Below are positions 40,547-48,416 of a DNA stretch of 64,000 bases, in pieces. The translations under genes and the position numbers were made by a program. The notes beneath the pieces were generated by a model that was given only the letters and a program-made list of their open reading frames with translations, ran no database searches and had not been told where the DNA came from. The stretch comes from an uncultured Bacteroidia bacterium (GTDB lineage Bacteria > Bacteroidota > Bacteroidia > Bacteroidales > UBA932): positions 5,458 through 69,457 of the forward strand of contig CADCJX010000012.1 in the NCBI GenBank assembly GCA_902801885.1. The letters run 5' to 3'. How positions within the stretch are numbered: position 1 is the stretch's first letter; every line of letters starts with the position of its first letter.

Positions 40547-41829
40547 AATTTGACACAATATTGATAGGCGGTGGAATGTCCGCCCTTGTCTGCGGAATCA
40601 GACTGCAAAAAGCCGGTCGCAAGTGCCTAATGGTTTCAGCCGGCCAGAATGCCCTTCATTTTTCATCCGGAGCATTTGGACTGCTTGGTCGTCTGTCAGA
40701 TGGTACTCCGGTAACTGAGCCCCTGAAAGTCCTGTTCTCGCTCCCGGAAAAGCATCCCTATTCGAAGATCGGTACCGACAAGCTCACTGAATATGTGGCC
40801 GCGGTTCCTGCTTTCTTCAAGGAATGTGGAATAGAGCTTCATCAGGTTTCTCCTTCAGATACTTCCCGTTCCGAAGTTGGCGAGGCAATCGTACGCAATG
40901 GGTACAGGATGACGCCTATGGGTACCCTGAAGCCTGCATGGCTGGCGATGAAGGATGTGACTCTTCTCGAATCCAAGGACCAGATGCTTGGCAGTAAGGC
41001 GCTGATAGTCAATTTCGCAGGATTCCTCGACTTTAACACCCGTTTCATAGCGGAAGGCCTCGAAAGAAGAGGCACTTCCTGCAGGATAGAAGTTGTGAAG
41101 CTCAATGATGTCGAGAACATCAGGAAGAACCCGACTGAGATGCGTTCAGTCAATATAGCCCGCGTGATGACCCGTGAGGAGAATTGGAAAGAATTCGGTC
41201 ACAAGGTCGGCGGACTCGTCAAGGACGAGGACCTGGTAATTCTCCCCGAAGTCTTCGGGCTCGTGAACGATGAGATTACCGGTTGGCTCAGGGAGATGAT
41301 TCCGGCCAAGGTTATGTTCATCGGAACCATGCCCCCCTCTGTCCCTGGTATCCGTGCGCAAATGCTTCTCAAGAAGGCTTTTGAAGCAGCGGGAGGCACC
41401 TTCCTGATGGGTGACACCGCTGTCGATCCGGTCATTGAAGATGGTATGGTCAAGAGCATCAAGACCCAGAATCTTGGAGAGATCCGTCTTGAAGCGGACA
41501 ACTTCGTACTTGCCAGCGGCAACCTGTTCGGTAAAGGATTGGAAGCTACTCCTGACAAAGTTACTGAACCAGTCTTCGGACTTGACGTGGATTTCCCTGA
41601 AGGAAGGAAAGACTGGTGTGACGAGGATTTCTTCGCTCCCCAGAATTTCTCAGGATTCGGCGTAGTGACCGACAATAAGTTCCGTGCTGTCAAGGGAGGC
41701 GAGACCATAGGGAACCTCTTCGTTGCCGGCTCTGAAGTCGGTGGATGCAATTCTCTCCAGGAAGGCAGCGGCGCTGGGGTAGCCATCCTCACTGCAATGA
41801 GCGTTGCTGATAACATTTTAGCGCTTTAG
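40543..41829 (+). CDS. glpB: Anaerobic glycerol-3-phosphate dehydrogenase, subunit B
   Basis: A 428-residue flavoprotein. The N-terminus DTILIGGGMSALVCGIRLQKAG is the dinucleotide-binding fold; ALHFSSGAFGLLG and later VAGSEVGGCNSLQEGSGAGVAILTA are GlpB family marks. It pairs with GlpA in the GlpABC complex. The ATG overlaps glpA by 4 nt and glpC begins 5 nt after its stop, so the three genes are one operon. No glycerol kinase or facilitator gene is in the window. Confidence 0.93.
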   Translation: MKFDTILIGGGMSALVCGIRLQKAGRKCLMVSAGQNALHFSSGAFGLLGRLSDGTPVTEPLKVLFSLPEKHPYSKIGTDKLTEYVAAVPAFFKECGIELHQVSPSDTSRSEVGEAIVRNGYRMTPMGTLKPAWLAMKDVTLLESKDQMLGSKALIVNFAGFLDFNTRFIAEGLERRGTSCRIEVVKLNDVENIRKNPTEMRSVNIARVMTREENWKEFGHKVGGLVKDEDLVILPEVFGLVNDEITGWLREMIPAKVMFIGTMPPSVPGIRAQMLLKKAFEAAGGTFLMGDTAVDPVIEDGMVKSIKTQNLGEIRLEADNFVLASGNLFGKGLEATPDKVTEPVFGLDVDFPEGRKDWCDEDFFAPQNFSGFGVVTDNKFRAVKGGETIGNLFVAGSEVGGCNSLQEGSGAGVAILTAMSVADNILAL

Positions 41830-41834
41830 GAACC

Positions 41835-43076
41835 ATGCAGGAAAGTAATGTAAGCTTCAATAATTTCGAGCAGTGCATAAAGTGTACGATCTGTACCGCA
41901 TATTGCCCGGTAGTCGCAGTCAATCCATCCTACCCGGGTCCGAAACAAGCTGGGCCTGACGGAGAAAGACTCCGCCTGAAGGACAAGTACTTCTTTGATG
42001 AGAATCTCAAGTACTGCATGAACTGCAAGCGCTGTGAAGTCGCCTGTCCATCCGGAGTTAAGATTGCCGACCTTATCCATTCTGCCAGAAGGAGATATTC
42101 CCGTGAGATGCCGGATCTCCGTGACAGGATACTTGCAAATACTGATTTCATGGGTAAGGTCGCCAGGCCTGTAGCCCCTCTCGTCAATTCGATTGTCAAG
42201 ATGAAACCGGTCAAAGGAATCATGGATGTCATGCTCGACATCGATAAGGAGAGGACCTTCCCGCAGTACCAGCGAAAGGGTTTCGAAAGCTGGTTCAGGA
42301 AGGAGGCCCGCAATGAACAGGGAAGATTCTCCGACAAGGTTGCTTTCTTCCATGGCTGTTCAACGGAATTCCAGCAGCCGGAGGTCGGTAAAGCCTTCGT
42401 CAAAGTGATGAATGCACTTGGTTGGGGAGTTGAACTGATGGATGAGAAATGCTGTGGTGTTGCAATGATTTCCAATGGTTTATGGGATTCAGCCAAACGC
42501 CATGCCGATCATAACGTCAAGGTGTTCGGCAAAGCCGTTGAAAAGGGAATGCCTATAGTGGCCACCTCTTCGACCTGCGTCTTTACCATGAGAGATGAAT
42601 ATCCGGATGTCCTAGATGTTGACAACTCAGCAGTAAGGGACAGCATAACTATGGTCGAGAAGTTCCTGTTCGAACTTGTCGATTCCGGAAAGGCCAAGTT
42701 GGTGTTCCGTGACGACTATCGCGCAAGGGTCGCTTACCATGTGCCATGCCACATGGAGAAACTCGGATGGGGAATATTCACCCGCAGTCTGATGAGTATG
42801 ATACCGGGAGTTTCCCTGACCGTACTTGACAGCCATTGCTGCGGCATGGCAGGAACTTATGGGTTCAAGAAAGAGAACTACAAGTATTCACAGGAGATCG
42901 GACGTCCTCTTTTCGAGCAGATCAAGTCCCTCGCTCCGGACTTCGTCTGCTGCGAGTGTGAGACCTGCAAGTGGCAGATTGAGATGTCCACAGGCTACAA
43001 CGTCCTCAATCCTATCCTGATCCTTGCCGATGCCCTCGACCTGGAAGCTACGGCCAAGGCTAACGGAGTCAACTGA
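41835..43076 (+). CDS. glpC: Anaerobic glycerol-3-phosphate dehydrogenase, iron-sulfur subunit C
   Basis: A 413-residue iron-sulfur protein. The first [4Fe-4S] site is CIKCTICTAYCPV (about residues 14-26), the second CMNCKRCEVACPSGV. The two CCG domains are seen as CCGVAMISNG and CCGMAGTYG with their partner Cys motifs. It anchors the GlpAB dimer and transfers electrons to menaquinone. The product is the last of glpABC; the RNase P RNA promoter lies 27 nt after its stop. Confidence 0.95.
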   Translation: MQESNVSFNNFEQCIKCTICTAYCPVVAVNPSYPGPKQAGPDGERLRLKDKYFFDENLKYCMNCKRCEVACPSGVKIADLIHSARRRYSREMPDLRDRILANTDFMGKVARPVAPLVNSIVKMKPVKGIMDVMLDIDKERTFPQYQRKGFESWFRKEARNEQGRFSDKVAFFHGCSTEFQQPEVGKAFVKVMNALGWGVELMDEKCCGVAMISNGLWDSAKRHADHNVKVFGKAVEKGMPIVATSSTCVFTMRDEYPDVLDVDNSAVRDSITMVEKFLFELVDSGKAKLVFRDDYRARVAYHVPCHMEKLGWGIFTRSLMSMIPGVSLTVLDSHCCGMAGTYGFKKENYKYSQEIGRPLFEQIKSLAPDFVCCECETCKWQIEMSTGYNVLNPILILADALDLEATAKANGVN

Positions 43077-43103
43077 AGGTAGTCTTCTTTAGCACATTTT
43101 TTG

Positions 43104-43111
43104 TAAATTTG
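43104..43111 (+). promoter_or_regulatory. -7 promoter box for RNase P RNA
   Basis: TAAATTTG matches TAnnTTTG and ends about 7 nt before the expected RNA 5' end. The -33 region is only weakly recognisable. Confidence 0.55.
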
Positions 43112-43118
43112 CCGGCTA

Positions 43119-43438
43119 TAAAGGTGGGGCGATCTGTCGCGCCGTGAGTTTCGGCTCCCGGTGAGGAAAGTCCGGACAGGAAAGGGCACCCTGCTGAGGA
43201 AAGCTCAGATGGGAGTGATCTTATAGCACCGTAACAGAAAACAACCGCCGTAAGGTAAGGGTGAAAACGCGAGGTAAGAGCTCACGACATGCGTCGGCGA
43301 CGCCGCATGGGTACGGTGCCAGGGCCTGCAAGACCAAATATACTGGCAGATGAGGGCTGCCCGTCCGATGCCAGGGGGTAGGTTGCGAAGATAAATGACA
43401 GATTTAAAAACAGAAACCGGCTTACGGCCCCTCCTTTT
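43119..43438 (+). ncRNA. rnpB: RNase P RNA, class A
   Basis: The catalytic RNA of RNase P, which trims tRNA 5' leaders. The near-universal segment GAGGAAAGTCCGGAC is at 43163-43177, and the 3' consensus ACAGAAACCGGCTTA is near 43410-43424. The 5' AAGGTGGGGC and 3' GGCCCCTCCTTTT pair as helix P1, fixing the ends at roughly 43119 and 43438. The T-rich 3' flank can serve as terminator. This RNA accounts for the 381-nt gap between glpC and the next coding start at 43458. Confidence 0.95.
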
Positions 43439-43457
43439 TATTTTGAATTATTCAGTC

Positions 43458-44234
43458 ATGAGAACTGGGAGGAACATACTTGCAATCTTCATGATGGCAC
43501 TCTGGGTGTTGTCTGCTTCATCCTGTGCTGATGCCAAGGTCAGGCAGTACAAGATCAAGGTTGTGAAAGAATATCCCCATGACGAAATGTCCTACACACA
43601 GGGACTTTTCTTCCAGGGCGACAAGATGATCGAGACCACTGGCCAATGGGGCGAATCTACCTTGAGGCTGGTCGACCTGGCCACCGGTAAGGCGCTGAAG
43701 AAATTCGATTTTGACAAGAAGTACTTTCTTGAAGGATCGGTCCAGCTCGGTGACAACATCTACATCCTGACCTGGAAGAACAAGGTTGCCTTCATCTACG
43801 ACGCAAAGACGCTCGACTACAAGCAGACCTACAGTTATGCACGTGAGGGCTGGGGGCTGACTACTGATGGCAAGAGCCTGATAGCCAGTGACGGCACTTC
43901 CCGTCTGTATTGGCTTGACGAGCAGTTCAAGCAGCAGAAGGCCCTGACAGTCAAGATGAACGGTCGTCCTGTCAATCAACTTAACGAACTTGAATGGATT
44001 GACGGAAAGGTCTGGGCCAATGTCTACATGACGGACATGATTGTGATCATCAATCCCCAGAGTGGGGAGGTTGAAGCTACCGTCGACTGCACAGGCCTGC
44101 TTCCAAGGCATCTTAGGGACCAGTATACTGACGTTCTTAACGGGATAGCTTACAATCCTGCCACAAAGAAAGTCTACCTTACCGGAAAGTACTGGAAAAG
44201 ACTCTATGAAGTGGAGCTTGTAGAGAAAAAATAG
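43458..44234 (+). CDS. Glutaminyl-peptide cyclotransferase-type lipoprotein (plant-type QC family)
   Basis: A 258-residue beta-propeller-type protein. The N-terminus ends with the lipobox-like SASSC (near residues 18-22). The body contains YPHDEMSYTQGLFFQG, FDKKYFLEGSVQLGDNIYILTWKN, GWGLTTDGKSLIASDG and LNGIAYNPATKKVYLTGKYW, all marks of the Glu_cyclase_2 family, which forms N-terminal pyroglutamate on exported proteins. The ATG at 43458 is chosen because the longer frame from 43395 lies inside the RNase P RNA. It is likely an exported lipoprotein modifying other secreted proteins, as described for gut Bacteroidota members. Confidence 0.85.
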   Translation: MRTGRNILAIFMMALWVLSASSCADAKVRQYKIKVVKEYPHDEMSYTQGLFFQGDKMIETTGQWGESTLRLVDLATGKALKKFDFDKKYFLEGSVQLGDNIYILTWKNKVAFIYDAKTLDYKQTYSYAREGWGLTTDGKSLIASDGTSRLYWLDEQFKQQKALTVKMNGRPVNQLNELEWIDGKVWANVYMTDMIVIINPQSGEVEATVDCTGLLPRHLRDQYTDVLNGIAYNPATKKVYLTGKYWKRLYEVELVEKK

Positions 44235-44235
44235 C

Positions 44236-44243
44236 TATCTTTG
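44236..44243 (+). promoter_or_regulatory. -7 promoter box ahead of the TPP riboswitch
   Basis: TATCTTTG matches the consensus, starts 1 nt after the preceding stop codon, and ends 11 nt before the aptamer, so transcription would start just ahead of the riboswitch. Confidence 0.6.
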
Positions 44244-44253
44244 CATCGAAATA

Positions 44254-44332
44254 AGCGGGGGTACCGGCGTAGTCCGGTTGAGATCATACCCATTGAACCT
44301 GATGCGGGTAATGCCGCCGAAGGGAAGCATAA
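44254..44332 (+). promoter_or_regulatory. TPP (THI-box) riboswitch
   Basis: The aptamer core is easy to see: the P1/P2 start GCGGGGGTACC, TTGAGATCATACCC (consensus CTGAGA), TTGAACCTGATGCGGG and TAATGCCGCCGAAGGGAA. These are the conserved thi-box blocks that bind thiamine pyrophosphate. Two hairpins follow before and across the receptor start: ACGCC/GGCGT at 44341-44355, and the terminator-like stem at 44359-44393. It should lower receptor expression when TPP is plentiful. Confidence 0.95.
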
Positions 44333-44358
44333 TCTCACAAACGCCTTTTGGGCGTCCC

Positions 44359-44393
44359 CTCGCATGAATATTTATTTATTATGCGAGTTTTTT
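44359..44393 (+). terminator. Terminator-like hairpin of the TPP riboswitch overlapping the receptor start codon
   Basis: CTCGCAT (44359-44365) pairs with ATGCGAG (44381-44387), with two further pairs inside, and six T residues follow at 44388-44393. The ATG of the receptor is the start of the 3' arm, so the hairpin could end transcription or hide the start codon. Confidence 0.65.
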
Positions 44394-46771
44394 ATTTAAT
44401 GCCCATGGCCGCAGCCCTTCTGTCAGCTGCAGTCTCTACCAATGCCCAGGATCTTAGCGACACGACGAGGGCCGAAGTCCTGGAAGCCTCTGTCGTAAAA
44501 GGTGTCACGGTCTCCAAGGATGCACCCTTTGCAGTAGCCAACATCGACTACAAGGAACTCGGTTCCTTCTCAAAATCAGGGAAAGAGATTCCGTTCCTGC
44601 TTTCTACCACTCCGGGAGTTCTATCTTGGAGTGAGAACGGGGTCGGGACCGGTACCACATTCCTGCGCATACGTGGAGCAGGGGATTCGAGGATCAATGT
44701 CACAATTGATGGGGTACCTCTCAATTCCCCGGAGGACCAGAGTGTTTTCTGGGCCAACATGAACAGCTATTCCCACTTCCTGGAAAGCATCCAGATACAA
44801 AGGGGAGTCGGAACTTCCACCAATGGTGACGGTGCCTTCGGAGGAAGCGTCGCACTGCGCACGAGAGCGATTTCCTATGATCCAAACGCCCAGTTCGATG
44901 TCTCTTATGGGAGCTACAACACTTACAATACCGGCCTGTCACTTTCTACCGGCCTGCTTTGGAACAGGCTGGTAGCAGATGCTGCATTCCACACAACCGG
45001 CACTGACGGCTATGTCCACGGTACAGCAGGTAAGTCTGGTTCATGGTACGGTGGCCTGACATGGCTGGGACGTTCATTCATCCTCAAATACAGGAATATA
45101 GGCAACTATGAGCAGACCGGTCAGGCTTGGAACGCCGTTACGGCGGGCAACGGGGATTACAGCTTGATGGACGGAAGCTATGACGATGGAACTTGGAGTT
45201 ACACTACCAAGACCGGTATAAAGACTTACAAGGACATGTACAGGGTCGGCCTGGGAGGATTCAACAGTCTTTATGAGAGACTTGTCACCGGACCAGACGG
45301 CCTATTCGTCAAGAACGAGGAAGGAAAGTATGCCACTGAGCGTTACAAGATGCGCGACGGCTCGTTCTGGCCTCAGACTACGGATAATTTCTGGCAGGAC
45401 CATAACATCCTTTCCATTGCAATCAATCCCGCCGATTATTGGATAATCAACCTCGCCGCCCATTACACCCACGGCCATGGTTATTATGAAGAGTTCCGTC
45501 CCGACAACAAGCTCAAGAAGTTCGGCCTGACTGATCCTGACTTGGTGAGGACAGACTTCGTACGCAGGAAGGGTCTCACCCAGGATACATACGGTGTGGT
45601 CGGAAGCATCAGCTACGAGAATGACAAATGGGATGTCATCGGAGGTTTCTCGGTCCAGCAGTTCGACGGCAACCACTACGGCTTCCTTACCTATGTCAAG
45701 GATCAGGCTCTTGCCGACAGGATCCTTGCCTCAGGGCCTTACAGCTATTATGATTCTGATGCTGCCAAGTTCGATGGGAGCGCCTATCTCAAGGCCACAT
45801 ATTCCTTCGCACCGGACTGGGAGGTCTTTGCTGATGCCCAATACCGCCGCGTGAGGTACATCACCGACGGAATCAACGACAAGTTCTACGAAGAGGGTGG
45901 CCGTTGGTACAACCAGCCCCTTGACATTGACGAGACTTACAACTTTTTCAATCCGAAGTTAGGCCTCAGTTGGGTGAAGGATTACAATCATCTCTATGCC
46001 TCCGCCGCAGTCAGCCACAGGGAACCGCAGAGGGATAATTTTACGGACAACTACAAATATCCCTTCCCGGTTGCCGAGCGCGTGTTCGACTACGAGCTTG
46101 GTTATAATTACACAGCCTACAAGTTCCAGGCAGGCGCCAACCTCTACTACATGGATTATGACAACCAGCTTGTACAGACCGGAGAGCTGAGCGAGATAGG
46201 GGAGCCCCTTACGGCGAATGTCAAGAAGTCATTCAGGTCAGGTGTCGAATTGACGGCAGCATGGAATGTGTCCAGGCTCCTTACCCTGGAAGGGAACGCT
46301 GCCTTAAGCGTCAACAAGTTGAAAGATTTCACCGAGATGGCCAGTGTCGACTGGGATGACTCGTTCAGGCCGATCCACTATGATGATGCCACCCTGGCAT
46401 TCTCACCTTCATGCATCTTGAACGGGTTCATTAGATTCCATCATAAAGGATTCGAGGCAGTCTGGCACACCAACTTCGTTTCGAGACAGTACCTTGACAA
46501 CTCCCAGAACATTGACCGGTCGCTGCCAGCATATACCTTCTCCGACCTGAACTTCACGTATTCAAAGAGCTTCCCCAAGCTCCTTGTCAAGGAGGCCGTG
46601 TTCGGACTTAGGTTCGGGAATATATTCAATGCCCATTATGCCACAAGCGGATGGGTATATTCTTCGATCCTTGAAGACTACAACCACCCGGACAGCAACC
46701 GCTACTATCAGATCGGCTTCGTTCCGATGGCAGGATTCAATGTGATGGGAACCCTCTCGCTAAGGTTCTGA
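44381..46771 (+). CDS. TonB-dependent outer membrane receptor, probably for thiamine or a precursor
   Basis: A 796-residue receptor. From the ATG at 44381 the first 23 residues (MRVFYLMPMAAALLSAAVSTNAQ) form a signal peptide. The plug domain has EIPFLLSTTPGVLSWSENGVG and LRIRGAGDSRINVTIDGVPLN; the barrel ends FNVMGTLSLRF with the terminal Phe needed for outer membrane assembly. The usual CarboxypepD regulatory-like domain is absent. Because a TPP riboswitch precedes it, uptake of thiamine or a thiamine moiety across the outer membrane is the likely role (as proposed for TPP-riboswitch-linked receptors of the phylum). The start ATG lies inside a hairpin arm. Confidence 0.92.
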   Translation: MRVFYLMPMAAALLSAAVSTNAQDLSDTTRAEVLEASVVKGVTVSKDAPFAVANIDYKELGSFSKSGKEIPFLLSTTPGVLSWSENGVGTGTTFLRIRGAGDSRINVTIDGVPLNSPEDQSVFWANMNSYSHFLESIQIQRGVGTSTNGDGAFGGSVALRTRAISYDPNAQFDVSYGSYNTYNTGLSLSTGLLWNRLVADAAFHTTGTDGYVHGTAGKSGSWYGGLTWLGRSFILKYRNIGNYEQTGQAWNAVTAGNGDYSLMDGSYDDGTWSYTTKTGIKTYKDMYRVGLGGFNSLYERLVTGPDGLFVKNEEGKYATERYKMRDGSFWPQTTDNFWQDHNILSIAINPADYWIINLAAHYTHGHGYYEEFRPDNKLKKFGLTDPDLVRTDFVRRKGLTQDTYGVVGSISYENDKWDVIGGFSVQQFDGNHYGFLTYVKDQALADRILASGPYSYYDSDAAKFDGSAYLKATYSFAPDWEVFADAQYRRVRYITDGINDKFYEEGGRWYNQPLDIDETYNFFNPKLGLSWVKDYNHLYASAAVSHREPQRDNFTDNYKYPFPVAERVFDYELGYNYTAYKFQAGANLYYMDYDNQLVQTGELSEIGEPLTANVKKSFRSGVELTAAWNVSRLLTLEGNAALSVNKLKDFTEMASVDWDDSFRPIHYDDATLAFSPSCILNGFIRFHHKGFEAVWHTNFVSRQYLDNSQNIDRSLPAYTFSDLNFTYSKSFPKLLVKEAVFGLRFGNIFNAHYATSGWVYSSILEDYNHPDSNRYYQIGFVPMAGFNVMGTLSLRF

Positions 46772-46774
46772 TTT

Positions 46775-46806
46775 TTTGTTTCCCAGCAGGATTTTGCGTA
46801 AGTTTG
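46775..46806 (+). promoter_or_regulatory. Promoter for the CNNM-type gene
   Basis: TTTG at 46775-46778 and TAAGTTTG at 46799-46806 are 20 nt apart, a near-ideal Bacteroidota promoter. The box ends 19 nt before the ATG at 46826, supporting that start rather than a TTG at 46811. Confidence 0.7.
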
Positions 46807-46825
46807 CATATTGATTTACGAATCT

Positions 46826-47905
46826 ATGGGTTTGCTGTTCACTTTCCTGCTGGGAACGCTCTGCGTTTCATTCCTCTGTTCCATCCTGGAGTCTGTCCTG
46901 ATGTCGACTCCTCTCTCGTTCATTACCATGAAGAAGGAACAGGGCTACAAACTTGCAGACAAGTTCCTGGACTACAAGACTGACACGGAGAAACCATTGG
47001 CGGCAATCCTCTCGCTGAACACTATTGCGAACACGATCGGCGCCGCTGGTGTCGGCCGTCAGGCTACGATCCTTTTTGGCAGCACATGGTTCGGAATCAT
47101 TTCTGCTATCACCACTCTGCTTATCCTGATCTTCGCTGAGATAGTTCCGAAAACCATCGGCACTTCCTACTGGAAGAACCTTATGGGGTTCACGACAAGG
47201 GCTATTTCGATCCTGATCGTACTCATGTACCCACTCGTCCTTCTGGCAAGCCTCATCGTCAGGATGATGTCCACCGGAGACGAGGATGAGGCGACAGTCA
47301 GCAGGGAAGAGGTGACTGCTATGGCAAACATCGGTGTGGAAGAGGGAGTAATCGATTCAGACGAGAACAAGGTCATCCAGAATATAATGAAACTGGATAA
47401 TGTCCAGGCCTATGAGGCCATGACTCCGAGGATCGTGGCGATGACTGCCCAGGAGAACATGACCCTTAAGAACTTCTACAAGAACGACCAGTACCTCCAT
47501 TACTCCAGGATTCCTGTCTATGGTGACTCTCCGGAATATATCACCGGCTACATCCTCCTGAGCGATGCGCTCGAAGGACTCGCCGACGATGAGTTCGACA
47601 AGAGGCTCAAGGAGCTTAAGAGGCCGATTTCCTATTTCAAGGAGGAAGAGTCGCTCAGCACGGTCTGGGAAGAACTCCTCAAGAAGCGTGAACAGATGGC
47701 CCTGATTATCGATGAATATGGATGCTTCCAGGGAATCGTCACCTTGGAGGACATCATCGAAACTATCCTCGGCCTCGAGATCATCGATGAGAACGACCAG
47801 GCCATAGACATGCAGCAATTTGCACGCGAACGCTGGGAGCGTCGCCAGAAGCGCTTCCGTACTACCATCAATCTCCCCAAGGAGGAAGAAAAACCTCAGG
47901 AATAA
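46826..47905 (+). CDS. CNNM/CorC-type transporter or hemolysin-like protein
   Basis: A 359-residue protein. Four hydrophobic segments in the first 165 residues form a DUF21/CNNM membrane domain, with the polar LILIFAEIVPKTIG signature at about residues 96-110. Two CBS domains follow (AMTPRIVAMTAQENMTLKNF and QMALIIDEYGCFQGIVTLEDIIETILGLEI). The C-terminal CorC_HlyC domain seen in longer relatives is missing, since the sequence ends soon after the second CBS. Family members are linked to magnesium or cobalt efflux. It is convergent with dtd with no space between their stops. Confidence 0.88.
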   Translation: MGLLFTFLLGTLCVSFLCSILESVLMSTPLSFITMKKEQGYKLADKFLDYKTDTEKPLAAILSLNTIANTIGAAGVGRQATILFGSTWFGIISAITTLLILIFAEIVPKTIGTSYWKNLMGFTTRAISILIVLMYPLVLLASLIVRMMSTGDEDEATVSREEVTAMANIGVEEGVIDSDENKVIQNIMKLDNVQAYEAMTPRIVAMTAQENMTLKNFYKNDQYLHYSRIPVYGDSPEYITGYILLSDALEGLADDEFDKRLKELKRPISYFKEEESLSTVWEELLKKREQMALIIDEYGCFQGIVTLEDIIETILGLEIIDENDQAIDMQQFARERWERRQKRFRTTINLPKEEEKPQE

Positions 47906-48355
47906 TTATCTGTTCTTGGAATCCAGGATTATAGTGACTGGACCGTCATTCAGAAGATCGACCTTCATGTAAGCTCCGAATTCCCCTGTACCTACAGGTT
48001 TGCCGATCGCGTCGGACATGCAGCGGCAGAATTCTTCGTAGAGAGGAATGGAAATCTCGTGCCGTGCCGCCTTTATGTAGGATGGGCGGTTGCCTCGCCT
48101 GCAGTCAGCCATGAGGGTGAACTGGCTGACCACAAGGACTTCACCTCCGATGTCCATTACGGAAAGGTTCATGACTCCGTCAGTATCATCGAAAATCCGC
48201 ATGGCGGAAATCTTCCTTACCAGCCAGGCGATGTCTTCCTGTCCGTCATCTTCTCCGACTCCAAGGAGGACAAGAAGTCCCTGACCTATTGAGGATTTAA
48301 GGTTTCCTTTGATCGTTACGCTCGCATTAGCTACTCTTTGGATCACAGCTTTCAT
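47906..48355 (-). CDS. dtd: D-aminoacyl-tRNA deacylase
   Basis: A 149-residue enzyme that removes D-amino acids and glycine from mischarged tRNA. The start MKAVIQRVANASVTI and the blocks VVSQFTLMADCRRGNRPSYIKAA and FGAYMKVDLLNDGPVTIILDS are the signatures of the DTD family, including the SQFTL motif and the Gly-cis-Pro-type turn. The ATG at 48355 is the canonical one. A -7 box ends 5 nt before it. The stop abuts that of the convergent CNNM-type gene. Confidence 0.95.
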   Translation of the reverse strand: MKAVIQRVANASVTIKGNLKSSIGQGLLVLLGVGEDDGQEDIAWLVRKISAMRIFDDTDGVMNLSVMDIGGEVLVVSQFTLMADCRRGNRPSYIKAARHEISIPLYEEFCRCMSDAIGKPVGTGEFGAYMKVDLLNDGPVTIILDSKNR

Positions 48356-48360
48356 GAATG

Positions 48361-48368
48361 CAAATCTA
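48361..48368 (-). promoter_or_regulatory. -7 promoter box for dtd
   Basis: Minus-strand TAGATTTG matches TAnnTTTG and ends 5 nt before the ATG at 48355, suggesting a leaderless or nearly leaderless mRNA. Confidence 0.45.
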
Positions 48369-48416
48369 CTCAAAAAAGGCAAGATTATTGCAGAAACAGC
48401 TCCCGTTCGATACTAC

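Noticed and set aside
42995-43189. Minus-strand frame of 64 codons over the start of rnpB
   Set aside because: It overlaps the RNase P RNA and glpC and has no start signal or domain.
43395-43457. Longer start for the glutaminyl cyclase lipoprotein
   Set aside because: The first 21 codons lie inside the RNase P RNA, and only the ATG at 43458 gives a proper signal peptide.
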